Shown piece after piece: positions 1-21,938 of a stretch of 64,000 bases of DNA (within the stretch, counting starts at the first letter, position 1; each line of letters opens with the position of its first letter). A program made the translations under genes and the position numbers. Origin of the DNA: Anaeramoeba flamelloides (lineage: Eukaryota > Metamonada > Anaeramoebidae). The stretch covers positions 22,072,001-22,136,000 of the forward strand of contig JANTQA010000023.1 in the NCBI GenBank assembly GCA_027625915.1, given 5' to 3'. The notes under the pieces are model-generated. The model saw only the letters and a list, made by a program, of their open reading frames with translations, ran no database searches and was not told the DNA's origin.

Positions 1-145
1 TTTTACTTTATTCTTTTGAATACTGGATAATGGATGTTAGCCCTTTTTTTTAATTTTAGAAATAACATGAAAATTACTTGATTTTTTTTTTAATTTTTAA
101 AATAAAAAAAATTCTAGGTACTTGACAGCACTCTGCGGAATTCCA
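1..145. repeat. Worn hairpin-cassette array end
   Basis: The first 145 bases carry the right arm of the stem that ends in an approximately TTTTGAATTCTGGAAAA motif, then a second hairpin of the TTTTTAATTTT type, and then AGGTACTTGACAGCACT. That last string recurs almost exactly at 19393-19410 inside the large array near 19 kb, so this is the same repeat family. The element continues off the left edge. Confidence 0.5.
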
Positions 146-944
146 CAACACTTAAAAGAACTTCCTGAATTCCAAGAAATTTATTTTGAGACTTTAATAT
201 GAAAAAAAAAAATTACACTATTATCTACTAGAGATAATAAATAGATGAAAAACTTATTTTTCAAATAAAATCAAAAATAATATTAAATAATATATTAAAT
301 TCGATATATTAATTTTTTAATTCAGATATACAGATTTTATGATTATTTTTATATGCCCGACAATTTCATAGAAAAGAAAAAATTAATAATTTTTTATTTT
401 TATTTTTCTAATTATTTTAGAATCTAATTTGGCATTCTTTCGACAGCTACCTTATATTTTTTTTTGATAGCAAATTTTGAAGTTTAATAGAGATTTTTAA
501 AAAGTTCAATATGGAACAATAAAGTTCATATTGGAAAAACAAATTCCTAAATAATCCAACAATTTTTTCCGATTTTCAAAAATTCACATTTTCATAACAC
601 AAAATGGCTTTAGCAATCGAATATCAACTAAGAAACTATAAGAAACTATCCTCTTTAAAAAATTATTATTTTTTTGATCTGATCAGAAGATTATGTTTCA
701 TATTTATTGATTTTCAAAAAAAAAATATTTCTATAGGGACTTTCATATTTGCTTATTCATCTTAATAAAAATCTACATCAGCTTCAAAATTTGATATTAA
801 AAAAAATTTATTGGCTTTGGAACAACTGTATATACAAATTACACTTTATAATCATTATAATATAAAGCTTAGTATATAAATTTTTATTATTTGTTTTTTA
901 TTATTATTAGTAGTAAAGAAATTTTAATAATGGGTATGGAGGAT

Positions 945-979
<35 letters not shown>

Positions 980-1499
980 CAGATATTACAACTGAGTTGT
1001 GTTTCTTTCATTTCCAAAATGTCAATTACTTGTAAAAAAAATAATATTATCAAGATTCTCTTTGTTTTTTTTTAAAATCAAATAATATAAATTATATTAA
1101 TGATTGATAAGATCTCAATCACAAACAATTAAATGATAGGAAAAAACAATCACATAGTATTTTAAAGTAAAGAATTTAAATAACAGAAAAGGTTTAGGAA
1201 GATCCTAAATACAAAAAATACCAAAAAAAAAAAATGAAAAAAAAAAAAAAAATTGGAAACCATAAGAAAAATAACAAAAGAGGGGGGTTATCTGTTTGTA
1301 AATTATACAATTTGTTGAACAAAAAAAAAAATTACTACAGGTCAAAAAAATAAGAAAAACATTGATAAAAACAATAAAAAAAAACCATCAATATAATAGT
1401 AAATAAAATAAATGTATATAAAATTATACCATATACTGTTATTTTCTCGTTAGTATTCATGAAATTTTTATGTAATAGCCCATTAATTTTTTTTTTTAA

Positions 1500-1815
1500 A
1501 TAATATTTTTTTTAAAATTATACATCATAAATATTTGGAATGATAGTTAATTGACTTTACTTGTTCAAAATATATTCAATTAAGTTAAAAACGAGAATAA
1601 AAAAATTATCATTTTCCAAACTCTTGTTAATGGTATAAAATATTCATTTTTTATTTTTATTTTCAAATAAGTGGATCTACTTAGGTTATCAATCAATTAA
1701 ATGGGTACTCACGGATAATCCCAACTTTAATGAACATTATGTGGGATTTGAAATGGGCTTAAAAATATTTCTCTATTAATAAAAAGGATTTGATTTTAAA
1801 TTTTCATAAAATTAA
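1500..1815. mobile_element. Degenerate copy of the 0.48-kb TIR transposon family
   Basis: The stretch around 1600 (TTATCATTTTCCAAACTCTT) is shared with the intact copies at 16363-16850 and, inverted, at 21463-21938. The following bases (ACTTAGGTTATCAATCAATT, then a GGGTACTC motif) also align. The terminal inverted repeats are no longer clear, so this is probably an old copy. Confidence 0.5.
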
Positions 1816-2754
1816 CAATTACAAATAGATTCAATATTTATATAAAAACTATAAACCAATAAAAAAAAATTTGTACAATTGAAAAAAATAATAAAAATTC
1901 GTTTTTTATACTTCAAGATCGTTAAAAATCTTCATTTTTTTAAAAAATAATTTGTTTTTTTTTCATTCTAAATCCATCCGAGTTAATTTAATTGAATTTG
2001 TGGTTTTTCAATCCCAATCATTCTTTATAAATTATTGATTTATAGTATTTGTTCTTTAAAAATAGCTTATTCTGCTTTTCTAAAATTAAATTCTTCTAGA
2101 AAAAAAAAATATAAAAGAGGGATATTTCACAACCGGCACAGTTAGGTCCTGAATGATAATTTAGATATTTATTGATTTTTTTTTTTTTTTTGAAATTGAT
2201 TATTACACTTTGGTTTCTTTTAAGAGCTTTAATATTTTTTTTTATTTCACCTCATTTCTTTTAGATGAGGTAATTTTATTTTCGAGAAAGAATATTAAAA
2301 ATATATTATTTAATTAAATATACGGTATTATAAAAAAAAAAAAAAAATGATTAAATATAATCTATTTCACAATTAAAATACAAAATAAAAAATTGAACCA
2401 AAAATTAAAGACCTTTAAGCGGTCTGAAGCAAATAAGAAGAAAAATATTTTATTTGCATTATTTGAATATTTCGAATTGATATACTGTAAAAATCCCTTT
2501 TTGTTATTTTTCAGTGGTACCATGTTGTGTTTTTTCGATTGTTTTTTCGAATCTTATCTCTTTGGGGTTTTTTGAAACTTTTTTTTTTTTATTATTTGAA
2601 TTTTTATCACCAAAAAAAACATCCATCCTGTAAGGTTATGTTTCGCGTCTGACCACCCCTGTGACTGGAGGACAATTTTAGACAGTCATAGGTACTTTAA
2701 AGGGTTTGTTTGTGGTATTTATCATTGTTTGTGAAAAAAGAATAGTTGGGGCAA

Positions 2755-3130
2755 AAATAAAAGAGGAGAAAAAAGACTTAAACATGATTTTTATTGTGAA
2801 TATTATTGAAAATGAAAATAAGATCTATAAATCAAAGAGACAATAAATAATTAAAAACGTTATAAAGGGTTCAACATAAAAACAGTTTTTTTAATAATAT
2901 CTTTTAGGTCATGGGCTTTTCTTTGATTGATCATTAATTAAAAATTTGTGAAAAAAATTTTCTATTTTTTAGAATATCTGAAACTACTCATTGTATTTTG
3001 ATAATCAAGTAGATTTAATTTTTTTATTTGATGATTTGATGGAAAATATTTTAATAAAATATTCTTTAAAGTTGATTTGTTTCTTCTTTTTATTGAAAAT
3101 ACTATTAAATACAAAATAAAAAGATTAAAA
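2755..3130. mobile_element. Degenerate MITE copy (GTTCAACACGG family)
   Basis: It shares the internal run TTTTTTTAATA(C/A)TATCTTTTGG, then GGGCTTTTCTTTGATTGATC and the downstream GATTTGTTTCTTCTTTTTAT with the better copies at 13338-13772, 40410-40809 and 62181-62570. The ends are eroded. Confidence 0.5.
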
Positions 3131-5453
3131 ATTTTCTTTCAGTTTTCCTTAAAAAAATCTCATTCCAAAAATTAAAATAAATCACCAAAGTACCCAATTC
3201 CTAAAGTTACATTATTAATTTAATATTCTTTTACAGAATTAAAAAATGAAATGTTCAATTAATTTCTAAACTTTTTTTGGAACAGATGAATGAAAATTTT
3301 GATACATTCTTTTTGCAACAAATAGTACTTTTTATTTGTCGTAAGGTTAAATAAAAAATCATTTGTATCTTTTTTTTCCCAAATAGTAATTATCAAAATA
3401 CTGTCTAACAGAAACATTATGTAAATATGATACTAATAAATCTCCTAAATGACCACAATAAAGATCCTCAAGATTGATGAAAAATTTTAACGTTCTACTT
3501 TAGTTTAACAATTCATATATTAGTCACAGAGAAAAATTTTCGTAAAACAATGATCTAAATGTTAAAAATTGTTAAATTAGTTTTTCTAATTAATATAATT
3601 ATTTTTTATTTTTTTTTCTCGAAATTTACTTTTTTGAATTATATAATCTAGATATTTGTTGTGTCTGAAAAGGGAAATATTTTTCAATTTTAAAAGAAAA
3701 CAAAAAAGTAAAAAGTAAAAAGGAGAAATGTCGAAAAAATTCATAAATTTATCTTTCCTACAACTTTTAGCAAAATTCCTTAAGAATATATATTTAACCA
3801 AGCCAAACAAACAAAAAAAGTAAATTGACGGGTTTTTAAACAGCTTTTTTATTTTTAAAAACCTATTAGGATATTTTTTAAACGAGTACAATTCTTGTAA
3901 ACCTCACACAAACAAATTTCAAGGAAATTTTGGAAATTGTGAAAAAATAGTCTAATTGTTTTTTAACTGAGCTTCAGGGATTAGTGTCAATCAAGGAGCA
4001 GTCTAAGATTAAAATAAGTTGTTAATGCGTGTAAATCACATTAGTGAGTCATAGTTATATTGTCTCTAAATAATGGATATGTAAAAAAGTACTAAATGTT
4101 GATCTCATGAATTAAAAATGATCTATATATTAATAATAAAACCCAAAAATTTCAGAAAAAAATCTTCATTTCGCCAAAAATTTAATGGTTCAGACATTCG
4201 TATTCACTCCAGAGTTGCAAAATCTTTTTCTTAAATTTTCTTCTAAATGTACATTAGTTCCTTGTAAAAAAATCTAATTTTTTTAAAAAAATTAAATAAT
4301 TAACGAATAGATTCCTATTACAAATTATTTCTCAAATCATTGAAATATAGTGATGTTGTTATTAGCTTCATATCAAAAGTAAACAAAAATAATCAGTATT
4401 TGGGCTTTATATGTTTGTGATTATTGAGTTAAATCTTTGAAATTAAAAAAATAAAATTAATAACTATTGGAAGTTCTAAATGTGAATTATTAAATACCAG
4501 AATACTGTATTTTGGAGTTTCTATTTTTGGATTTGAAAAACGAATTAAAAAAAAAAATTTCAAAAAATGAAAATTTTTTAGAGTGATCTTGAGTAAAAAC
4601 GACAATAATTTATTGTGAAATAAAATTTATCATAGATTTTTGAGTGCCATGTGAGGTATATAGAACTAACACCATTAGCACCCAATTCAAACATAATTTG
4701 ATTATAGACCATTCTATTGTGAAACTAATCTCTTAACTTTAGAAAATTTTAAGAGACTTCTAAACAACAACTATATCTGGCAAGAACACCTTTTCATAAA
4801 AACTAAGCTTTTGACATACCAAAAGGTATTTGTTCAAATAAATTTCAAAAATAATCAAAATGGTAGTCTTATTCTTAATCACACTTAAACCTGTTTCCCT
4901 CTTATTAATTTGGAAAAAAATCAGTTTAACTTCAACACTGTCCAATAATCACATTGAAAAAATATTTAAACTATTCATAAATTCTCAATTTTTTATAAAA
5001 TAGCAATCCCAAATATGATTGTTTTGATGACCTCATTAATAAAATAATTTGTTGGGTAATATTCTTAATTCTTACATTCTCCATATTTTTTGCAAAAAAA
5101 GGAAAACTATTTTCGATTTTTATTTTAAACAAGTCAAAAGACAATTTAGTGTCTTCCATTAGAAATCATTTTCAACAAATTAAAAGAATCAATAAAAGTC
5201 ATAAAATTTCGAAATGTTTTCGAAAATAAACCAAAGTCAGTAAAAAGAGATTTAACTGTGAATAAAAAAACCTTTTCACTCATCAGTGTGATTTTAAAAG
5301 ATGTTGGTTAACAAATAATGTCAATTAACCATTTAGAAATTGTCAACTGTTGCCCTTTTTACAACTTTAATCCTTTGACTTTTTAAATTGGCTTTCATTT
5401 TTTTCAGAAATTTCTAAATTGTTTCTATCGAAAAAAGAAAAAATAAACCAACA

Positions 5454-15189
<9,736 letters not shown>

Positions 15190-16362
15190 TTTATATTATT
15201 TTAAATATTTAATTCCTTATTTTGATAAATTAAATCCATCCCAATTAGAAATGTGGATTCTCTTTGTGAATCTGATTTAAATGATTTTTATTTTTTATTT
15301 TCTATTTTTTTAGATTAGATACTAGGGGAATGATTTGTATTCCTTTTAATATATTTTTATGATGTTTCAATATATATATTATAAATTTATATTTTATTGT
15401 TAAAACAAAGTTCAATAAAACCGTGATTGAAACATCGATTAATAAAGATTTTTCTACAATTAATTTTTTTTGATTATTCTTTTGTAATTTTCCAACTTTT
15501 TTTAAAACACAAATTTTTTTTTTTTATTTTGACTTTGTAATCATTTTTGTTCCTTTTGTAATTATTTTTTTGTTAAAACTAGAATACAATTTTGATATAC
15601 AAAAATTTCTTCTTAATATATAAGTGTCATTTGTTAAATATTATTCATTCAAATATTTTGTATCTAAAAATTGAAAAACAAATATTTTATCCTTTTTTAT
15701 GATTCATAAAAAAACTTTTATGAATTTATTTTGACAATCAAAAAAAAAATTGAGAAAATATTATTTAAATAATTATATTTGAGTTGTCTTGACTTAATTG
15801 TGCGATAAATCAATATAAAATTGTTTAATTTTAAATTTTTGGTTTTATTTAATTAGGTTTTGTATCGAGAAATGTGTTTATCTTAATGGGTGAAACCAAT
15901 CCAAGAATAAACCACAAAAATATACCCGAAAAGGTGTACATTTGAAATCAAAAATTTTCTTTTTGAAGACCAAACACAAAAGATCAATTTTCCAAATAAA
16001 CATTTTGAACTCAAGAATGAAAAAAAAAAAATTCAATCATAGTATATTTTCCAAGATGTTTCTTTATCTTCCAATTTTGGATAAATCATAAACAATCTTT
16101 TACTTATTTACCCATTTATATTTATTATTATTTCTGTTTATTTTAACAAAAAAAACTTTCTAACAAATTTATTTCAAAATTCTTTTTTCAAATATTTTTC
16201 TCAAATAAAGCTAAAACAAAGAACACATTTTAAATTAAATAAAAAAAAACTGAATTCTCAAAACCAAAAAACAGTTATAAAAAGATTCTACCCAGAATAA
16301 ATGAAAAAATTAAAAAAAAATTTAAAGAATGAATTCAGAATTATTTTGAATTTTTCAATTTA

Positions 16363-16850
16363 GAGTAGTGAAAAAAATACCGGACATGAAAAAAATCACG
16401 GACAAGATTTTTAATTGTGAATATTAGTAAAATTATTGTGTAATTTCATTTATTTACAATCAAATTCCTTTTTTTAAGAATCCAACTTTTTCAATTATAA
16501 CTCCCCCACTTATTAGAATGATGATTGATGAAATCACACTTGTTCAGAACACCATTCAATCAATCAAAAAACAAGAAGAAAAATTATCATTTTCCAAACT
16601 CTTGTAAACCTCGATAAAATTGGATTGTTTTTTGAAAAAAGTTGATCAACTTAGGCTATCAAACAATTACTCGAGTATTCTAGAGACACCTTACTTTGAT
16701 GGACATTAGGTAGGTTTATTACTAATCTCATAAAAAAATTGGTTATTTATAATAAGGATATAATTGAAATTAGACAAAAATTTTACTAATACTCAGAATT
16801 AAAAATCTTGTCGGGGATTTTTTTCATGACCTGTATTTTTTTCACTACTA
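16363..16850. mobile_element. 0.49-kb TIR transposon, copy 1
   Basis: The ends are inverted repeats of roughly 70 bases. The left is AGTAGTGAAAAAAATACCGG, then ACATGAAAAAAATCACGGAC and AAGATTTTTAATTGTGAATA. The right is the reverse, ending CTTGTCGGGGATTTTTTTCA then TGACCTG and TTTTTTTCACTACT. No transposase frame. A second copy in opposite orientation is at 21463-21938. Confidence 0.75.
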
Positions 16851-17298
16851 TAATTTGAAATAAATAATTATAAAATCAAATAAACACATCCAATAAATCT
16901 TTATTTCTGAAGAAAAATTTAAAAAAACATCCTATTTTCTCAAAAAAAACTCGAATTAGATGAATTAAATAAAAGTAGGTCACTTGAAAAATCATTTTGG
17001 AAAATCATTTAAAATAGGAATCAATTTGTTATTCAACAATTTTTCAAACAAAAGTTTTCGATTCAGTATTAAAAACACTACTAAAAAGAAGTAATTGTAT
17101 GAAATATTATAGATAAGATCAAGATTCAAAATTTTTTTATTTTTTTTCAAGATCTATGTTTTTTCATTTTTTTGATTTACATTTTTTTAATTGATATGTA
17201 AATATATTAGAATATGATATCTAACACTCTTGTATTTATTAAAATATTAATTTATTTGGTTAAAGAAATGATTTTAGTTATGTAATTGGGTATAAACT

Positions 17299-17571
17299 GT
17301 GTTGATCAAAATTAGGAAAGAAATTGACTACATTAAGGAACTAATCTCTATTAAATTATTTTACCTAAATTTAATAGAGATTGTCAAAATTTTTTGTCAA
17401 TTACTTAGATTTAAAAAACCCTATTTATTTTCAAACTTAAACATATTTCTCTATAAGGAAGCCTTATTTAGAAATTGGACAAAAAAAAAAATAATAGAGA
17501 CAAATCCCCTAAAAAAATTTCTTTTCAAAAGAGATAATTTTGTATTTATAAAAGACATTCTTATTAAATGA
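17299..17571 (+). pseudogene. Possible second LINE-like family, fragment 1
   Basis: An open frame of about 90 codons whose central part (LLRFKKPYLFSNLNIF, then EALFRNWTKKK) recurs with changes and breaks at 51590-51760. Both copies share an inverted repeat, CTCTATTAAAT against ATTTAATAGAG. The second copy continues into sequence reminiscent of a retroelement C-terminus. I do not recognise a defined domain, and retroelement origin is inference from its repetition and context. Confidence 0.3.
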
Positions 17572-17945
17572 CGGGGTGGGTTCTTGGTGATTTTTTTTAT
17601 TAGAATATGGCCAATTTACAATTGACCACCTCTCACAGAAAAGGTGAAAGTAGATTAGGAATATTTTGGATGATTAATGGTAACTAGATATGCTCATCGA
17701 ATATTTTTTCAAATTAATTACAACTTTCAATTTTCTTTTTAACGATGGTAACTATTAAAGTAAGAACCCATATTTTTTGGGAATAAAAGAAAACATGACA
17801 TATTTTATTCATAAAAAAAAAATTCACAGACAGTTTAATCTGTATTTTTCAAGGAATAAAACAATTTTCGAAATTATCATTTTTTTTAACTTTTTCAAAA
17901 TTTGTTGTATTTATTTCCAAATTTCTTTTTATTATCAACCATTCG

Positions 17946-18599
17946 ATGGAAATAGAACAAATTGATCGATCTTCCGTTTTAGATCTGTTAGCTTATTGTG
18001 ATCGAGAATATGAAGAAGAAGGAATGGAGGTGTTGGTAGACAAATTAATTGAAGAAGAAAAAAAAAAGCAACCATTTGAGATGGAAAAATATCTTGAGCA
18101 AATCCCTGATTACCAAACAACACTTAAGGGCACTAATGGCTTACTAAGTAAAGAGTTTGAAAGGATCTCTTCTGGAAAGCCACTAAATTCTTTTAATTCA
18201 AGTAATTATATTGTTTCCAAACCAAAAGACAAATCACTAAAGGATCCAAAGCAATGGAAAAAGTCTTTGCAAAGACTAGAATTGTCAGCTGCTATACAAT
18301 TGCAAAGAAATGAAAATTTAACTTTGATGTCCAAATTTAGTTCAAATTCTTGGCTGGATTATAACCGTGGGTTAGGTGCGTATTCAAACAACATCAGAAA
18401 AAGAACCCAGCAAATTGAAGAGCAAACTTTAGATCTGAACAGGGCAAGGAAATTTGAACAAGAACAAATAACAAACAAATTAAAAAGATTCAAATCTCGT
18501 TGGTATGAAACAGTAGATCGTAATTTAAAAACAGAAAGAGCCTGTAAAAATTTAGAGAAAGATATCCAAGAATTAGAAAAAAAGAATTTAAAGAAATAA
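17946..18599 (+). CDS. BCAS2: Pre-mRNA-splicing factor SPF27 (BCAS2 family)
   Basis: A structural subunit of the Prp19/NineTeen complex, which acts in the nucleus during spliceosome activation. The 217-residue protein has the family's usual length and layout: an N-terminal block LDLLAYCDREYEEEGMEVLV followed by the VDKLIEEEKKK stretch, a middle PDYQTTLKGTNGLLSKEFER matching the family's APDYS...NEFERL block, then SLQRLELSAAIQLQRNENL and the SNSWLDYNRGL block matching the family's N-A-W-x-x-Y-N. A coiled coil follows from about residue 145 (QQIEEQTLDLNRARKFEQEQ) to the C-terminus. The gene has no introns and stops at TAA. The start MEIEQIDRSS is the first Met after in-frame stops. It is recognised by layout and motifs, not by alignment. 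Confidence 0.85.
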   Translation: MEIEQIDRSSVLDLLAYCDREYEEEGMEVLVDKLIEEEKKKQPFEMEKYLEQIPDYQTTLKGTNGLLSKEFERISSGKPLNSFNSSNYIVSKPKDKSLKDPKQWKKSLQRLELSAAIQLQRNENLTLMSKFSSNSWLDYNRGLGAYSNNIRKRTQQIEEQTLDLNRARKFEQEQITNKLKRFKSRWYETVDRNLKTERACKNLEKDIQELEKKNLKK

Positions 18600-18892
18600 G
18601 ATATCTGACTTGAAAATATTTTCATACTGTTTATTCTATTTGTATTTGTACGTTTGATCGCGAATTGTTTTTATTGAAAGATCCTCATTTGGCTTGAAAT
18701 TTGTTTGTTTGAGTTTAAATAGTTTCTAGAATTGTTGGTTGTAAAAGAATTCCAAAAATTTTCTTGACAAACACCAATTCATTATTTGAACACACCATAG
18801 TACAGTGGTTTTAGAAATGTGAGAACTTTTTTAAAACTTTTATAAAGTTTTCTAATTTAAAAAAGTGAAAACTTTTTTTTTTTATTAATATT

Positions 18893-19690
18893 TAAGGGAG
18901 GAGTTATTAACCTCTCTTGTTTGCCATTAGGCTTTTTTTAATTTTAGTAATTAAAAGAAAAAACAAATAATTTTTATTTTTATTTCTAAAAAAAAAAAAA
19001 CTAGGCAGTTAGGTTTTCCAGAATTTAAAAGAATTGACTAAAAGCTTTGTTTTTTTCTTGTAGATTCTTTTGAATTCTGGAAAAGCGCCATTCGGTTTTC
19101 TTGAGTTTTCTGTTTATTTAGAAAATCTATTGATTTTCGTTAGGTTTTTTTGAGTTTTCTATTTATTTGTGAAGTGTTCTAAATTTTTTTGAGGTTTTCT
19201 ATTTTATTTCTAAAGTGTTCAAGCTTTTTTTTAATTTTTGAAATAAACCGAAAATTTAATAAATTTTCGGTTTATTATAAAAATTAAAAAAACCCTAACG
19301 AAAATCTATTGATTTTCTAAATAAATAGAAAACTCAAAAAAACCTAGAACACTTGACATATCAAACAAAAAACCTCAAGAAAAATTAGGCACTTGAAGGT
19401 ACTTGACAGCACTTTACGATAGGATTTTTTACTTTTTGAAATGAAAAGATAATTTATTAAATTTTCTTTTCATTTCAAAAATTAAAAAAATCGCTGTTAG
19501 CTTTTGAACTCTGGAAAAGTTAGGTACTCTAGGCAATTGAAGACACTACAGAATTCCTAAATTTTTATTTAGAAATTTTATTAAAGACTCAAAAATAAAA
19601 TTATTACACAGCGAGGGTTAATAAATATATTGAGTCTTTTTTGTAATAATATTAAAAAATATATAATTAAAAAAGTGAAAAATTTTTTAG
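18893..19690 (-). mobile_element. LINE 3' end (minus strand) split by a hairpin array
   Basis: The terminal hairpin (GGGAGGAGTTATTAACCTCT) is at 18896-18915. On the far side of the array, 19547-19660 matches the minus-strand 3' untranslated part of the 38.5-kb copy: CTAAATTTTTATTTAGAAAT, then TTTATTAAAGACTC and TGAGTCTTT. The array lies between these two parts, unlike the copies at 12 and 31 kb where it follows the coding region. Confidence 0.5.
18925..19545. repeat. Hairpin-cassette array D with nested palindrome
   Basis: The stem GGTTTTCCAGAATTTAAAAG pairs with CTTTTGAATTCTGGAAAA (about 19010-19085). A long palindrome then opens with GAAAATCTATTGATTTTCGT and GAGTTTTCTATTTATTTGTG. It has an inner stem AATAAACCGAAAATTT against AAATTTTCGGTTTATT (about 19240-19276) and closes with AACGAAAATCTATTGATTTT and AAATAAATAGAAAACTC. 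A GAAATGAAAAG stem follows (about 19430-19490). Confidence 0.75.
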
Positions 19691-20216
19691 AATTAAAACC
19701 TTTTTTCAAGTTTTCTGTTTTCAAAAAGTGATGAATCAAATTTTAAATGCAACGTAAAAGTTCGGATATAAAGAAAAGTACATTTTTTCAAAAGATATCA
19801 CTTTATTATAATAAAAAAGTTTGAATTATGGCAAAATCATAAAAAAAAAACAGTACTCACTTTTTTATAATTAAAGTAACTAAAATTATAATTTTCTTCA
19901 AAAAAGTCTCACTCCACCTATAAAATAAAAAATTTGATATTAAGGATGGGTGTTCCTAATAAATTTGTAATTATTAGAATAAATACCTTTCCTTATATTT
20001 TGGTTTGAGTGAGTTATTATCAACTATTTGTATTTTAAAATAATTTTATTTTGAAAAATAGGGTTTTTATTTGGGTTTATATTTTTTGTTCTATTATTAA
20101 AAGTCTTAACCAATCACAAAGTAGTCAGAAGTGTATATCAATTCCAGTATAAATTGTGAAATTTACTGGCTAATTAGTAAAATTTTATTTATTAACGAAT
20201 TAAAAAAAAATAAATA

Positions 20217-20414
20217 CAGTCATTTTCACTTTTAAGGCACAAAATTTCACCAAAATTTAAGACACCAAAAAAATCTCAAATTAAGGTACAAAATTTGGAA
20301 TTTTTATTTTCACAAATTATTTTACTAGAATTTAAATTTTGTGCTTTAATTTGAAATTTTTTTTTGTGCCTTAAATTTCGTTGAAAGTTTGTGCCTTAAA
20401 AGTGAAACCGACTG
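20217..20414. mobile_element. 198-bp MITE, copy 1 (Tc1/mariner-like ends)
   Basis: Almost the whole element is an inverted repeat. The left is CAGTCATTTTCACTTTTAAG then GCACAAAATTTCACC; the right, reversed, is CAGTCGGTTTCACTTTTAAG then GCACAAACTTTCAACG. TA precedes the left end. There are two more copies of exactly the same length in the window. No coding capacity. Confidence 0.85.
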
Positions 20415-20905
20415 TTTTGTAGAAATGTGTTATTATATATTTTTTAGGGATTAGAAAATCAAGGTTTTAAAGTAGAATAAAAAATAAAACCCAAATAAAA
20501 ATCCATTTTTTGAAATAAAATTATTTTAAAATACCAATAACCGATAATTACCCTACAAACCAAAATAAAAGGCAAGGTATCGATATTACATTAAGATTTA
20601 AATTTGTTAGTCATCCTTGAATAAATAAAATGTTTACCAAATATTCATATTCGTATAGAAAAGTTCTTTGTATTTCAAAATAACCTAAAATAAATAAATA
20701 ACAATATAAAAAAAGATTATTTTGATTCTTTTTTCAGATAGAGTTTGGTACTAAAAAACCTGTAATTATCTATATAAAATTTGTGACTCGCTTTTTTTTA
20801 ATTGCATTTTTTTTTTAATTTCTCTAATATCAAGTTTTTTATATGTTTAGAATAGTTTTTTTTTTATTTCTAAGGGTTTGTATAATTTAAAAGTTTTCTG
20901 TTATA

Positions 20906-21103
20906 CAGTCAGTTTCACTTTTAAGGCACAAACTTTTAACGAAATTTAAGGCACCAAAAAAATCTCAAATTAAAGCACAAAATTCAGCTTCTAGTAAAAA
21001 TAAATTGTAAAAATTTAAATTCCAAGTTTTGTGCCTTAATTTGAGATTTTTTTTGTGCCTTAAATTTCGTTGAAAGTTTGTGCCTTAAAAGTGAAACTGA
21101 CTG
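20906..21103. mobile_element. 198-bp MITE, copy 2
   Basis: It begins CAGTCAGTTTCACTTTTAAG, ends in its reverse complement, and is flanked by TA on both sides. The arms continue GGCACAAA and a CAAATTAAGGCACAAAA-type block. This is the cleanest copy. Confidence 0.9.
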
Positions 21104-21462
21104 TATCACATTTAACCCAATTGATAAAAATAGCGTAAATAATCAAAACCATTATGAAATTGATTGTGGTTTCTTTTCCAAGAATATAATTTTTATGAAA
21201 AGTAGTATCCAAGAGAAAATACAGCAAAAAAGGTGACATTCAAATATAAAAAGAATATAAATGAAAGGTTGAAAATATATTAATCATGATAGGGAAAATA
21301 GTATTTTAAGTTGGAATTAGAACATTTTGACAGTTTTCGCTTGATTATAAATTGTTTCTTGAGAATAAGTAAAACAAAAAAAAAACAAATAATATAATGA
21401 AAAAGTACTTTTTACCAAAGAACACATATAGAAAATTTTAGTTTTTGTTACAAAATAAAAAG

Positions 21463-21938
21463 TATAGTAGGGAAAAAAATCCCGGACAAGATTTTTAATT
21501 GTGAATATTAGTAAAATTTTTGTCTAATTTCAATGAAATCCTTATGATAAATAAACAATTTTTTTATGAGATTAGTAATAAACCTACCTAAAGACCATCA
21601 AAGTAAGGTGTCTCAAGAATACCCGAGTTATTGTTTGATAGCCTATGTTGATCAACTTTTTTTGAAAAACAATCCAATTTTATTGAGGTTTACAAGAGTT
21701 TGGAAAATGATAATTTTTCTTCTTGTTTTTTGATTGATTGAATGGTGTTTTGAACAAGTGTGATTTCATCAATCATCATTCTAATAAGTGGGGGAGTTAT
21801 AATTGAAAAAGTTGGATTCTTAAAAAAAGGAATTTGATTGTAAATAAATGAAATTACATAATAATTTTACTAATAATCACAATTAAAAATCTTGTCCGGG
21901 ATTTTTTTCATGTCTGGTATTTTTTTCACTGCTCTATA
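21463..21938. mobile_element. 0.48-kb TIR transposon, copy 2 (inverted)
   Basis: Nearly identical in the middle to the reverse complement of 16363-16850: CTTGTTTTTTGATTGATTGA, then ATAAGTGGGGGAGTTATAAT. The ends are TATAGTAGGGAAAAAAATCC and, reversed, TATAGAGCAGTGAAAAAAAT. No transposase frame. Confidence 0.75.

Larger units (their letters stand above)
1..5453. other. Intergenic region, repeat-worn, no gene recognised
   Basis: No open reading frame here resembles a known protein and none has the codon texture of the genes further right. It holds the worn end of a hairpin-cassette array (1-145), a degenerate copy of the transposon seen whole near 16.4 kb (about 1500-1815), a worn MITE copy (about 2755-3130), and many A and T homopolymers. 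Two short open frames near 4760-5159 on the minus strand look like chance. Confidence 0.6.
15190..17945. other. Intergenic region between G-alpha and SPF27
   Basis: Holds a 0.49-kb transposon (16363-16850) and a possible LINE-like fragment (17299-17571). The rest is AT-rich sequence with homopolymers where I see no gene. Confidence 0.6.

Noticed and set aside
4760-5159. Two short minus-strand frames before the G-alpha gene
   Set aside because: Each about 60 codons, no recognisable domain, and no signs of splicing into anything larger.
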